Source: Agrobacterium tumefaciens (GTDB taxonomy: Bacteria; Pseudomonadota; Alphaproteobacteria; Rhizobiales; Rhizobiaceae). Taken from it: a stretch of 64,000 bases of DNA. The position numbers and the translations under genes are program-made. Where the stretch lies: NCBI GenBank assembly GCA_025559845.1, contig CP048469.1, positions 3,013,501 to 3,077,500 on the forward strand, read 5' to 3'. Below are positions 38,898-47,388 of the stretch, in pieces (positions within the stretch are counted from its first letter, which is position 1; every line of letters begins with the position of its first letter). The notes under the pieces are model-generated. The model ran no database searches. It was not told where the DNA came from and saw nothing but the letters and a program-made list of their open reading frames with translations.

Positions 38898-41479
38898 TCT
38901 GCGGCGATGGAATGCGGATTAACGCCGGCAGGAATGCGGCAGGTGACGACGGTGCCATTGCCGGGGCGGCTATCGATGGTCACTGTTCCATGATGAAGGC
39001 TGACAAAGCTCTCGACGATCGAGAGACCAAGGCCTGCACCCGTCTTGCGCCCACCGTTTCCGTGTGTCGAGAAACGATCGAACACCGACTTCAGCATGTC
39101 TTCTGGAATGCCGGGGCCCTTGTCGGACACCGAGAAGACGAAATCACCTTCGCTGCGCTGGCAGGTGAGCTGAACGGATGCGCCATCCGGCGAGAAGTTG
39201 ATTGCGTTGGTCAACAGCTTGATGAGGATCTGTTTCAGACGCTGATGATCCGCCACCAGTGTCCCAAGGTGGACCGGCGCAACGACTTCGAGCGAAATAC
39301 CACTTTCCTGCAAACGGTCGGCGATCTGCAGGGAAACGTCATCAAGCAGTTCGTTCAGATCGTTGTCCGAGTAATTGAGCTGCATGATACCGGCATCAAC
39401 AGTCGCAAGATCAAGGATGTCGTTGACGATGGTCAGCAGAACCGCCGAGGAGGTGGAGATGTGGTCGAGATATTCTGCCTGTCGTTCCGTCAGGTCGCCA
39501 ATTCCCGGCGTTTTCAGAAGATCGGTAAAGCCGATGATGTTGGTCAGCGGTGAGCGCAGCTCATAAGAAACATGCTGTACGAAATCGTTCTTGAGTTCGT
39601 CAGCCTTGAGAAGCGCGTCGTTCTTTTCCTTCAGCGCCCGCTCGGCACGCACGCTGTCCGTCATGTTGACGAAGGTCAGCATGGTCTGTGCGTCTGGAAG
39701 CGGAATGATCGCGTAGTCGAGAACGAGACCGGATAGCAGTTCCAGCGTACCCTGCTTGGAAGGCCGCTCGTCGTCGAAACTGGTAATGAACCGGCTGAAA
39801 TCACGCCAGCCATCAGGCTTGTCGTAGGATTGTTCGCAGGCTGTTTCGATAGCGCGGATATGGGTTCCGGTTTCTGCCTGATCGGCGGTAATGCCCCACA
39901 GGGCCCGGAAAGCCGGGTTGGAAAGACGGATGCGTCCGTCAGCGCCAAACACCGCAACCCCTTCAGCAAGGTGATCGATGGTTTCGCCCTGAACCTTGAC
40001 CAGCGTGTTGTAACGAGTCTGAAGATCGACCTGCTCGGTCAGGTTCTCGAACACCCACGTAGCTCCGCCCTGCGGATGCGCCGTAGCGATGACCCTCAGC
40101 GTCTGTCCGTTCGGCAGGTGCCAGAGATCGGTCTTGGTATCGAGCGAACGGTAAACGGAAAGCGCTGTTTCTTTCCAGTTCTTCCAGTTCAGCTGTTCAG
40201 GCAGCTTGCCGGCGGTACGCAGGCGGTCAAGAAGTTCGGAATTGTCGGGCTTGCCTTCCAGGAAAACCAGATCAAAACCCCACAGGCTGACAAAGGCCTG
40301 ATTATAGAACTGCAGGCGCTGGCGACCATCAAAAATGGCAACAGGCGTTGCAAGATGATCGAGTGTTTCCGCGTGGCTCTTAAGCACACGCTTCAGTTCT
40401 TCACGAAGTGTTTCCGCTTCAGTGGCTTCGATAGCGATGCCCGCCGAGCCACCAGTCGTCTTGACGTCGACCACATCGAAGAAGGTCCGATTGCCTGAAA
40501 CGACGGTAGAGATGCGATCGTGATAGGGAGAGTCGGGCGTTGCTGTCGCGCGTATCTTTTGCCGCGTGACGGTGTTCAGCAACTCACGCTTTTCCGCAAT
40601 CGCCAGCGATGCGTCCCGCGCATCCACAGACTGAGCATAGGCGTGATTGACCCAAGTCAGCTCGCCGTCGCCATTGCGGCGCCAGACTGGCTGTTCGAGA
40701 GAATCGAGTAGCTCCTGGAATGTCGAGATCGAGGCAATCAGGCGTTCGCGCTCGACCTGCAATTCGGCGTGTTCGGCACGCAGATTGTTGAGGGCGACAA
40801 AACGCGCAAAGGCGTTTCCACCGGACACGCGCCCCTGAACCTCAATGACTTCGCCGCGCTGTGTCTCGACAGTCAGGTCAAAGCTCTGGGCATGGCTACG
40901 CAGTTTCTCGATGGATTTTTCGAGCTCACCTGCAGAGGACGGCTTGAGCCAGCGCCCGAAAGCCAGAAAATCCTGATCTGCCTGTGGCGCACCAGTCTCG
41001 ACGGGTAGCTGCCCAAGAAATTCCGGACGCTTCTCGGCGCCATCCCAGATGACGATGCGACGGCTCTTGTCGGAGATCAGTGCTTCGTATTTCGTGATCT
41101 TATGATGGGATTCTGCAAGTGCCCGGCGATACTCGCTGCTCTCCGCTTCGATGTTACCGCGTTGGCGAACCAGCCAGACAATCGAAAACAGCGTTGCTGA
41201 AAGAATACCGACAAACAAGGAATATGTGATGGTTTCCCCGGAGGAAAACAGCCGTGCTCCGGTTGCCACGGGCGAACCGTCCTGCGCGACAGCGATCGTC
41301 GCTGAACCGCCCAGAAAAGTACCAGCAAGCAAAGCCGGAACTCTCGACAGACCTGATCGCACGATCTTGAATGTGCGCTGGCAACGCGCCAGCATTTGTG
41401 CGTGCAACGATACGCCGTGAAGCGCGTCGTCACCGCTTTGAGTTACCCGCTCGCACGGATAGGAATTGTGTACCGACAT
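38894..41479 (-). CDS. divL: Cell-cycle pseudokinase/sensor DivL (tyrosine H-box)
   Basis: DivL is an atypical histidine-kinase-like protein that, in Caulobacter, feeds DivK status into the CckA-CtrA pathway controlling replication and division. The 861-residue protein has an N-terminal membrane segment (about 85-105), a coiled stretch, several PAS-like regions (about 255-355, 368-480, 495-605), and a HisKA/ATPase end. The phosphoacceptor position is Tyr639 in FVQHVSYELRSPLTNIIGF, the hallmark of DivL. GHKL motifs are intact (LLTNAINFSPDG, DKGPGIPED, GAGLGLSIVE). The ATG at 41479 is chosen; an in-frame start at 41584 is possible. Confidence 0.93.
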   Translation of the reverse strand: MSVHNSYPCERVTQSGDDALHGVSLHAQMLARCQRTFKIVRSGLSRVPALLAGTFLGGSATIAVAQDGSPVATGARLFSSGETITYSLFVGILSATLFSIVWLVRQRGNIEAESSEYRRALAESHHKITKYEALISDKSRRIVIWDGAEKRPEFLGQLPVETGAPQADQDFLAFGRWLKPSSAGELEKSIEKLRSHAQSFDLTVETQRGEVIEVQGRVSGGNAFARFVALNNLRAEHAELQVERERLIASISTFQELLDSLEQPVWRRNGDGELTWVNHAYAQSVDARDASLAIAEKRELLNTVTRQKIRATATPDSPYHDRISTVVSGNRTFFDVVDVKTTGGSAGIAIEATEAETLREELKRVLKSHAETLDHLATPVAIFDGRQRLQFYNQAFVSLWGFDLVFLEGKPDNSELLDRLRTAGKLPEQLNWKNWKETALSVYRSLDTKTDLWHLPNGQTLRVIATAHPQGGATWVFENLTEQVDLQTRYNTLVKVQGETIDHLAEGVAVFGADGRIRLSNPAFRALWGITADQAETGTHIRAIETACEQSYDKPDGWRDFSRFITSFDDERPSKQGTLELLSGLVLDYAIIPLPDAQTMLTFVNMTDSVRAERALKEKNDALLKADELKNDFVQHVSYELRSPLTNIIGFTDLLKTPGIGDLTERQAEYLDHISTSSAVLLTIVNDILDLATVDAGIMQLNYSDNDLNELLDDVSLQIADRLQESGISLEVVAPVHLGTLVADHQRLKQILIKLLTNAINFSPDGASVQLTCQRSEGDFVFSVSDKGPGIPEDMLKSVFDRFSTHGNGGRKTGAGLGLSIVESFVSLHHGTVTIDSRPGNGTVVTCRIPAGVNPHSIAAE

Positions 41480-41612
41480 CCCCGGTCTGTCTCCGTCCTG
41501 TGTGCCGCATCTTCGACAAGACATCCCATTTCGCCGCGCCGCCTGACGCATACGAATCAAGTCCAAAGACAATACCGCCTTCACAAAAGACCGGGAAGGG
41601 AGGGCGCAAAAA

Positions 41613-41646
41613 AGATGCCGTGCGCTTTGTCAAGCGCACGGCATCT
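41613..41646 (-). terminator. Intrinsic terminator after ahcY
   Basis: A 15-bp perfect stem (AGATGCCGTGCGCTT / AAGCGCACGGCATCT) with a 4-nt loop, followed on the minus strand by TTTTTT. It lies in the 204-bp gap between ahcY and divL, which otherwise must hold the divL promoter. Confidence 0.9.
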
Positions 41647-41683
41647 ACATCTTGTGCAATTTCAGTGGATATTAACTATAAAA

Positions 41684-43084
41684 TTAATATCTGTAGTGTT
41701 CGGCCTTGAACGGACCCTGCTTGGAGACGCCGATATAATCTGCCTGGACATCAGAAAGTTCGGTGAGGCGGACGCCGAGCTTCTCCAGATGCAGGCGTGC
41801 AACCTTCTCGTCGAGGTGCTTCGGCAGAACGTAAACCTCGTTCTTGTATTCGCCCTGCTTGGTGAACAGCTCGATCTGGCCGAGAACCTGGTTGGTGAAC
41901 GAAGCCGACATCACGAAGGAGGGATGACCCGTGGCGTTGCCGAGGTTGAGCAGGCGGCCTTCGGACAGAAGGATGATGCGGTTACCCTTCGGGAACTCGA
42001 TCATGTCGACCTGCGGCTTGATGTTCGTCCACTTCTGGTTACGCAGCGATGCGACCTGAATTTCGTTGTCGAAGTGACCGATGTTGCCAACGATCGCCAT
42101 GTCCTTCATCTCGCGCATATGCTCGATACGAATGACGTCCTTGTTGCCGGTCGTAGTGATGAAGATGTCAGCCGAAGACACGACGTCTTCAAGGCGGACG
42201 ACTTCGAAACCGTCCATCGCAGCCTGAAGCGCGCAGATCGGGTCTATTTCGGTGACCTTTACGCGTGCGCCAGCACCCTGCAGAGAAGCGGCCGAACCCT
42301 TGCCCACGTCGCCATAACCGCAAACGACGGCAACCTTGCCGGCCATCATCACGTCGGTCGCGCGGCGAATGCCGTCCACGAGGGATTCCTTGCAGCCGTA
42401 CTTGTTGTCGAACTTCGACTTGGTAACGCTGTCGTTGACGTTGATAGCCGGGAAGGGAAGAAGACCCTTCTTGCTGAGATCGTAGAGGCGGTGAACGCCC
42501 GTTGTGGTTTCTTCGGTAACGCCCTTGAGTGCGTCGCGCTGCTTGGTGAACCAGCCGGGAGACGCCTTGAGGCGCTTCTTGATCTGTGCGACGAGAATTT
42601 CTTCTTCTTCCGAGCCCGGATTGGAAAGAACGTCTTCGCCAGCTTCGGCACGTGCACCGAGCAGAATGTACATGGTGGCGTCGCCACCATCGTCGAGGAT
42701 CATGTTGGAGAGGCCACCGTCAGACCACTGGAAGATCTTGTCGGTGTATTCCCAGTATTCCGTCAGGCTTTCACCCTTGACGGCAAAAACCGGAATTCCA
42801 GCTTCAGCGATTGCCGCTGCGGCGTGATCCTGCGTCGAGAAGATGTTGCACGAAGCCCAGCGAATATCGGCGCCGAGTTCTTTCAGCGTTTCGATCAGAA
42901 CGCCGGTCTGGATCGTCATGTGAAGCGAACCGGAAATGCGTGCGCCCTTCAGAGGCTTGCTCTCGCCGAATTCCTTGCGGCAGGACATCAGGCCGGGCAT
43001 TTCTGTTTCGGCAATGTCCAGTTCCTTGCGGCCGAAGCCGGCAAGGTTGATGTCGGCGACGATATAGTCCTTCTCAACGCTCAT
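41684..43084 (-). CDS. ahcY: Adenosylhomocysteinase AhcY (SahH)
   Basis: AhcY splits S-adenosylhomocysteine into adenosine and homocysteine, relieving product inhibition of methyltransferases. The 466-residue protein has [27 protein letters not shown] near the N-terminus, the NAD fold [17 protein letters not shown], the ATDVMMAGK segment, and the terminal FKAEHYRY, whose Lys-Tyr end is conserved. The ATG at 43084 has GGAG upstream. It lies 130 bp after the HPr gene in the same direction but has its own candidate operator at 43177-43204. Confidence 0.97.
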   Translation of the reverse strand: MSVEKDYIVADINLAGFGRKELDIAETEMPGLMSCRKEFGESKPLKGARISGSLHMTIQTGVLIETLKELGADIRWASCNIFSTQDHAAAAIAEAGIPVFAVKGESLTEYWEYTDKIFQWSDGGLSNMILDDGGDATMYILLGARAEAGEDVLSNPGSEEEEILVAQIKKRLKASPGWFTKQRDALKGVTEETTTGVHRLYDLSKKGLLPFPAINVNDSVTKSKFDNKYGCKESLVDGIRRATDVMMAGKVAVVCGYGDVGKGSAASLQGAGARVKVTEIDPICALQAAMDGFEVVRLEDVVSSADIFITTTGNKDVIRIEHMREMKDMAIVGNIGHFDNEIQVASLRNQKWTNIKPQVDMIEFPKGNRIILLSEGRLLNLGNATGHPSFVMSASFTNQVLGQIELFTKQGEYKNEVYVLPKHLDEKVARLHLEKLGVRLTELSDVQADYIGVSKQGPFKAEHYRY

Positions 43085-43176
43085 GAGGTTCTCCAGATTA
43101 AAAACGCCGGGCTGATGGGCACGGCCTTGCAAACGTAGCTGCGGTTTAGCAGGCCACGAGCAATCTGGCAATGATG

Positions 43177-43204
43177 ATATAAAGAGGTCTTTATGTCTTT
43201 ATAT
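43177..43204. promoter_or_regulatory. Candidate operator upstream of ahcY (ATAAAGA half-sites)
   Basis: ATAAAGA-GG-TCTTTAT (43179-43194) is a perfect 7-bp inverted repeat with 2-bp spacer; a third half-site, TCTTTATAT, follows at 43196-43204. It is 93 bp before the ahcY start. It may bind an ArsR-type regulator such as SahR, known to control SAH recycling genes in proteobacteria; this assignment is inference. Confidence 0.5.
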
Positions 43205-43214
43205 GATGCTTTGG

Positions 43215-43490
43215 TCAGGCTTCTTCGCCAAACCGGTCGGCGACCAGGGCTTCTAATGCAGCGAGCGCTTCATTTGCCTGGTTGCCACTTGCCTCGACAT
43301 AGACACTGCATCCCGGGCTGGCGGCCAGCATCATGAGACCCATGATCGACGTACCGCCAACGGTCATTCCATCTTTGGAAACGGTGATCGTTGCGTCAAA
43401 GCCTTCGACCATCTGCACGAATTTTGCCGAGGCCCGGGCGTGAAGGCCACGTTTGTTGACAATCAGCATTTCCCGGGACAGTGACGACAT
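43215..43490 (-). CDS. ptsH: Phosphocarrier protein HPr (regulatory PTS)
   Basis: HPr passes phosphate from enzyme I to EIIA-type domains. The 91-residue protein has the phosphorylated His at about residue 17 in NKRGLHARASAKF and the regulatory Ser at about residue 48 in GGTSIMGLMML, the site of HPr kinase. It lies 11 bp after the EIIA gene and downstream of hprK, so kinase and target are co-encoded. No EIIB or EIIC transporter gene is in the window, consistent with a regulatory role. Confidence 0.95.
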   Translation of the reverse strand: MSSLSREMLIVNKRGLHARASAKFVQMVEGFDATITVSKDGMTVGGTSIMGLMMLAASPGCSVYVEASGNQANEALAALEALVADRFGEEA

Positions 43491-43501
43491 CGCTTATCTT
43501 C

Positions 43502-43903
43502 TTATTTGCCGCTCAGGACACGGCTTGCAACGTTGATATATTTTCGTCCGGCGTCGGACGCTTCCTGAAGAGCCTTATCCATGTTGTCTTCGCTGCGTAC
43601 GCTCGCAAGCTTGATAAGCATGGGCAGATTGACGCCGGCGATCACTTCGACATTGCCGCTATTCATGACCGATATAGCGAGGTTGGAGGGTGTGCCTCCA
43701 AACATGTCGGTCAGAACGATTACGCCATTTCCATCATTGGCACGCGTGACGGCATCGATGATGTCCTGTCGGCGCTGATCCATGTCGTCTTCGGGACCGA
43801 TACAGACCGTCTCGATCAATTTCTGAGGCCCGACGACATGCTCCACCGCATGACGAAATTCCTCAGCCAGCTTGCCATGGGTGACAAGCACTAGTCCGAT
43901 CAT
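43502..43903 (-). CDS. PTS EIIA component, mannose/fructose type
   Basis: The 133-residue protein is an EIIA(Man)-type domain. Its phosphoacceptor is His9 in GLVLVTHGKLAEEF, and VIVLTDMFGGTPSN is the usual signature. In alphaproteobacteria it receives phosphate from HPr without an associated sugar permease and is thought to be regulatory. It lies between hprK (125 bp upstream) and HPr (11 bp downstream) in the same direction. Its symbol differs between species (manX, ptsM, EIIAMan), so none is given. Confidence 0.92.
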   Translation of the reverse strand: MIGLVLVTHGKLAEEFRHAVEHVVGPQKLIETVCIGPEDDMDQRRQDIIDAVTRANDGNGVIVLTDMFGGTPSNLAISVMNSGNVEVIAGVNLPMLIKLASVRSEDNMDKALQEASDAGRKYINVASRVLSGK

Positions 43904-44028
43904 GAAATGCTCCCTTACACACGCACTCTCATTGCCGACTATCGCAACGCGGCAATCCTGTCCATCGGTGGGAGTTTATCTTGATGAGGAAAATCGGAAG
44001 CGCAAGCCTAAAATCGCCCGAATCACGT

Positions 44029-44493
44029 TCACGACCTATTCGCTTTTAAAAGATTGTGAGCAAGCGCAGCAAATTTTCCATAGGGCGTCAGACTTGATAG
44101 CGGGATGCGCAGCAGTGGTAACTGCCCTCCACAGGGAAACGCCATCGTCTCGTTTTCTTCCGGCAGTCTTGGATTTTCCGGCGAAAGAACCGTTGTCACA
44201 GCAAAATGAAGCGCTGCCCTGGCAACGCTTTTGACGCAAATGATGCCGCTGCCGCGAAGTTCCAGCAATCCTGCAATCGTCTCCGGCCGCTCCGCCATGA
44301 TTGTTTCATCCTGGCGATACACGAAAATCTGATCATCCGCGATCAGCGCGGCGGGCAGACCGCATCGCTCTGCCTCCGTCAGAAAGCTGAAAGCAAGTTC
44401 GCTTTTTCCACTGCCGGATGGTCCGGTAAAGACAATACCGGTTCCATCGACGACAATGGCCGTTGCGTGCAGGTTGAAACGATCAGCGCTCAT
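44029..44493 (-). CDS. hprK: Short HPr kinase/phosphorylase HprK
   Basis: HprK phosphorylates or dephosphorylates the regulatory serine of HPr. The 154-residue protein is only the catalytic domain: it starts just before the P-loop GPSGSGKS (residues 24-31) and lacks the N-terminal domain of Gram-positive HprK, which is about 310 residues. This short form is known in alphaproteobacteria. LRGSGII matches the family's LRG(I/V)G motif region. Its start overlaps the chvG stop by 11 bp, linking it to the two-component system. Confidence 0.92.
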   Translation of the reverse strand: MSADRFNLHATAIVVDGTGIVFTGPSGSGKSELAFSFLTEAERCGLPAALIADDQIFVYRQDETIMAERPETIAGLLELRGSGIICVKSVARAALHFAVTTVLSPENPRLPEENETMAFPCGGQLPLLRIPLSSLTPYGKFAALAHNLLKANRS

Positions 44494-46273
44494 GGGTTTC
44501 GGCCGCTGGAAGCGACAGGGTGAAACGGGCGCCGGAAATGACGCCGTATTTGTCTACGACGTTTTCCGCTTTCAGGCTGCCGCCATGTGCTTCAGCGATC
44601 TGTCGGCTGATGGAAAGGCCAAGACCGGAATTCTGGCCAAAACCTTCGCTTGCCGGGCGGTCCGTGTAGAAGCGCTCGAAAATCCGGTCGATGTCCTCGG
44701 CTTGAATGCCGGGGCCGTTATCTTCGATCTGGACGAGGCAGCGGTCCTTGTGGCGCGCGAGACGAACCGTAATGCGACCGCTATCCGCAGCGACGAAGGA
44801 GCGTGCGTTCTCGATGAGATTGGTGACGATCTGGCTGAGACGGAGGTCATGACCATTGACGACGAAGGACGGCTTCGCACCCGCCTTTCGGTCAACCACG
44901 TAGTCGATCGCCACACTCTTTTTCTTGGTGCTGATCTGTCGAGAAATATCGACAAGGCCCTTCAGCAGCACATCGAGATCCAGTGGTGAGGCATCGGCAC
45001 GGGCGAGTTCGGCATCGAGGCGCGAAGCATCGGAAATGTCGCTGATAAGGCGATCGAGGCGGCGCACGTCGTGGAAGATGATTTCGGTCAGGCGCTGCTT
45101 CGACTCTTCGGTTTTGGCGCGCGGCAGGGTTTCCACAGCACTCCTGAGCGAGGTCAGCGGGTTCTTCAATTCATGGCTCACATCGGCGGCGAAACTTTCA
45201 ATGGCGTCGATACGGTCGTAAAGCGCCGTTGTCATTTCTCTCAAGGCGATCGAGAGGTTGCCGATCTCATCCTGACGAGCAGAGAAATCCGGAATCTCCT
45301 CGCGGGTTCTTGCGCCACGGCGAACACGGATCGCTGCAGCCGCAAGCCGTCGCAACGGCGTTGCGATTGTGGACGACAGGAGCAGGGAAAGCACGATGTT
45401 GACCAAGGTCGCGATACCGAAGACGCGCATGATGGCGAGACGTTCGGCATGAACGATCTTGTCGATATCACCGGCTTGCGTAGACAGCAGCAGAACGCCG
45501 AGCACTGCACGGAAGCGTTGGACCGGAACGGCAACCGAGACAATTAGCTCGCCTTTTTCGGTAACGCGCACCACCGCTCCACGAACGCCGGTCAGCGCGT
45601 TCATGACTTCAGGGTAAATCGAGCCGTCGCCGCCGGGAGCTTCTTTGTATTGCGGCAGGCTGCTTGGCTGCAGCATGCGATTGAACAGGCTGGCGAACCA
45701 CTCACTCCAGGTCTGGGTTTCCGGCGTGACCGGCGGAAGGTCGAACCGCAGCACCTGTCCACGTGAATAAAGATGACGCGAATCAAGCAGCAGGTTCGCG
45801 TCCGCGTCGAACAGACGGGCGCGGGTGCGGGTGGGGGAAATCAAACGTCGCAACACCGGTGCGACACGTTCCGGATTGATCGGGAAACTCAGATCTTCGT
45901 CGTTCGGGGCAGGCGTTATGCTCTGTCCGGCCTGTAGTTCGAGTAGCTTTTCCGGATTGATGGTAATCGAATTGGTGTCGACCGACGCGGAGGCAGAAAT
46001 TGCGCCCGCAATGATTTCACCTTGTGTCAGCAGGCTTTCTACGCGGGCATCGATAAGCCCTTCGCGGAACTGGTTCAGGTAAAGGATGCCACCCACCAGA
46101 ACGACAGTCGCCGCGACATTGAAGAACAGAATGCGACGTGTGAGACTGGAAAACACCGCATTGCCGAAAATGCGCCGGATAATCGTCAGCGGATGAATAC
46201 GGTGCCGTCGTTCGCTGCCGCGATCTTCGGCATCGTCATCTTCCGAGACGGTTTCCGGCGATTTGTTCAACAC
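44483..46273 (-). CDS. chvG: Sensor histidine kinase ChvG (ExoS), acid and envelope sensing
   Basis: ChvG phosphorylates ChvI; in Agrobacterium the pair is needed for acid responses and virulence, and in Sinorhizobium (ExoS/ChvI) for exopolysaccharide control and symbiosis. The 596-residue protein has two membrane helices (about 49-66 and 281-302) flanking a periplasmic sensor, a HAMP segment, the H-box FAADVSHELKNPLTSL with His at about 367, and GHKL motifs (NLIENARSF, IEDNGPGI, SGLGLSI). I take the GTG at 46273 with AGAGGA upstream; a TTG at 46288 is less likely. Confidence 0.94.
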   Translation of the reverse strand: MLNKSPETVSEDDDAEDRGSERRHRIHPLTIIRRIFGNAVFSSLTRRILFFNVAATVVLVGGILYLNQFREGLIDARVESLLTQGEIIAGAISASASVDTNSITINPEKLLELQAGQSITPAPNDEDLSFPINPERVAPVLRRLISPTRTRARLFDADANLLLDSRHLYSRGQVLRFDLPPVTPETQTWSEWFASLFNRMLQPSSLPQYKEAPGGDGSIYPEVMNALTGVRGAVVRVTEKGELIVSVAVPVQRFRAVLGVLLLSTQAGDIDKIVHAERLAIMRVFGIATLVNIVLSLLLSSTIATPLRRLAAAAIRVRRGARTREEIPDFSARQDEIGNLSIALREMTTALYDRIDAIESFAADVSHELKNPLTSLRSAVETLPRAKTEESKQRLTEIIFHDVRRLDRLISDISDASRLDAELARADASPLDLDVLLKGLVDISRQISTKKKSVAIDYVVDRKAGAKPSFVVNGHDLRLSQIVTNLIENARSFVAADSGRITVRLARHKDRCLVQIEDNGPGIQAEDIDRIFERFYTDRPASEGFGQNSGLGLSISRQIAEAHGGSLKAENVVDKYGVISGARFTLSLPAAETHER

Positions 46274-46324
46274 GTCATGTCCTCTCAACCACGTTAACGT
46301 GGTCGACGCCTATTCAGGCTGTTC

Positions 46325-47050
46325 TCACGCTGCTTCGCGGAAGCGATAGCCTACGCCGTAAAGCGTTTCAATCATGTCGAAGTCGCCATCGACCAGCTTG
46401 AACTTCTTGCGAAGCCGCTTGATGTGGCTGTCGATCGTGCGATCGTCAACATAGACCTGCTCGTCATAGGCCGCATCCATCAGTGCGTCGCGGCTCTTCA
46501 CGACGCCGGGGCGCTGCGCAAGCGAGTGCAGAATAAGGAATTCGGTTACCGTCAAAGTGACCGGTTCACCCTTCCAGGTGCAGGTATGGCGTTCCTGATC
46601 CATTGCAAGCTGACCACGTTCCAGCGTTCTGGCCTGTTGATCGGCCGTCGGCTTGAGCGTGCTTCCGGTTGCAGCGGATGCTTCCCTGCTGCTGGCACGG
46701 CGCAGAATTGCCTTGACGCGCTCGACGAGCAGTCGCTGCGAAAACGGTTTGGTGATGAAGTCGTCGGCTCCCATTTTCAGGCCGAAGAGCTCATCGATTT
46801 CCTCGTCCTTCGAGGTCAGGAAAATAACCGGCAGATCGGACTTCTGTCGCAGGCGGCGCAACAGTTCCATTCCGTCCATACGCGGCATCTTGATGTCGAA
46901 GATGGCGAGCTGCGGCGGGCGCGCAATCAACCCGTCCAGTGCGGAAGCACCGTCCGTATACGTTTCGACCCTGTAGCCTTCGGCTTCAAGCGCGATCGAT
47001 ACCGAAGTGAGAATATTCCGGTCGTCGTCCACAAGCGCGATTGTCTGCAT
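46325..47050 (-). CDS. chvI: Response regulator ChvI (OmpR family)
   Basis: ChvI is the DNA-binding partner of ChvG. The 241-residue protein has a receiver domain with acidic pocket LVDDDRN, phosphoacceptor Asp52 in [12 protein letters not shown], and the conserved Lys in [10 protein letters not shown]-terminal winged helix follows, with [19 protein letters not shown] and [10 protein letters not shown]. The ATG at 47050 gives the known N-terminus [10 protein letters not shown] and has GGAG upstream; longer in-frame starts at 47068 and 47095 exist. It lies 51 bp before chvG and diverges from pckA. Confidence 0.95.
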   Translation of the reverse strand: MQTIALVDDDRNILTSVSIALEAEGYRVETYTDGASALDGLIARPPQLAIFDIKMPRMDGMELLRRLRQKSDLPVIFLTSKDEEIDELFGLKMGADDFITKPFSQRLLVERVKAILRRASSREASAATGSTLKPTADQQARTLERGQLAMDQERHTCTWKGEPVTLTVTEFLILHSLAQRPGVVKSRDALMDAAYDEQVYVDDRTIDSHIKRLRKKFKLVDGDFDMIETLYGVGYRFREAA

Positions 47051-47388
47051 GTAGTTGGTCTCCATCGTCATTCTATCGTTACTCCCGACATTCACCCAGC
47101 CAGGTTATGCGCCGTGAGTTCCTCTCATGAGTATAAAGGTGGAACAAATTGTGGCAAAGCAAAAAGGGCGGGTGCCGATCAAAGTTGTGGCGATGGAATT
47201 TCCGGAAATGCGTTCCGATGGATTCTAATGCGACTTCAACCGATTTAAAAAGAAATAAAATCTTTTAAATCGATTAATATATTGAAATTGCTATATTATT
47301 TAAAATGCCGCTCTTGCGTTTCCAAAAGCCAGCACGTATTTTCGAGGAAATTTCAACGGCCTTATCTTTCTCAACTAAGGAACGCGTC
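47051..47388. promoter_or_regulatory. Divergent chvI/pckA intergenic region
   Basis: This 338-bp stretch has no convincing gene. The pckA side (47230-47305) is very AT-rich and contains a 12-bp inverted repeat at 47241-47272 (CGATTTAAAA(A)GA / TCTTTTAAATCG, with one unpaired A). Promoters for both chvI and pckA must lie here; I could not assign -10/-35 boxes with confidence. Confidence 0.55.

Noticed and set aside
41396..43138. A 580-residue open frame antisense to ahcY and divL upstream sequence
   Set aside because: Same shadow effect; ahcY on the other strand is certain, and the antisense product resembles nothing known.
43085..43214. SAM or SAH riboswitch upstream of ahcY
   Set aside because: I could not fold the conserved core of either class; the inverted repeat at 43177-43204 looks like a protein operator.
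45755..45775. CCACGTGAATAA inside chvG as a sixth parS
   Set aside because: Only the central CACGTGAA matches; the outer bases of the 16-mer do not, and it is 36 kb from the origin.
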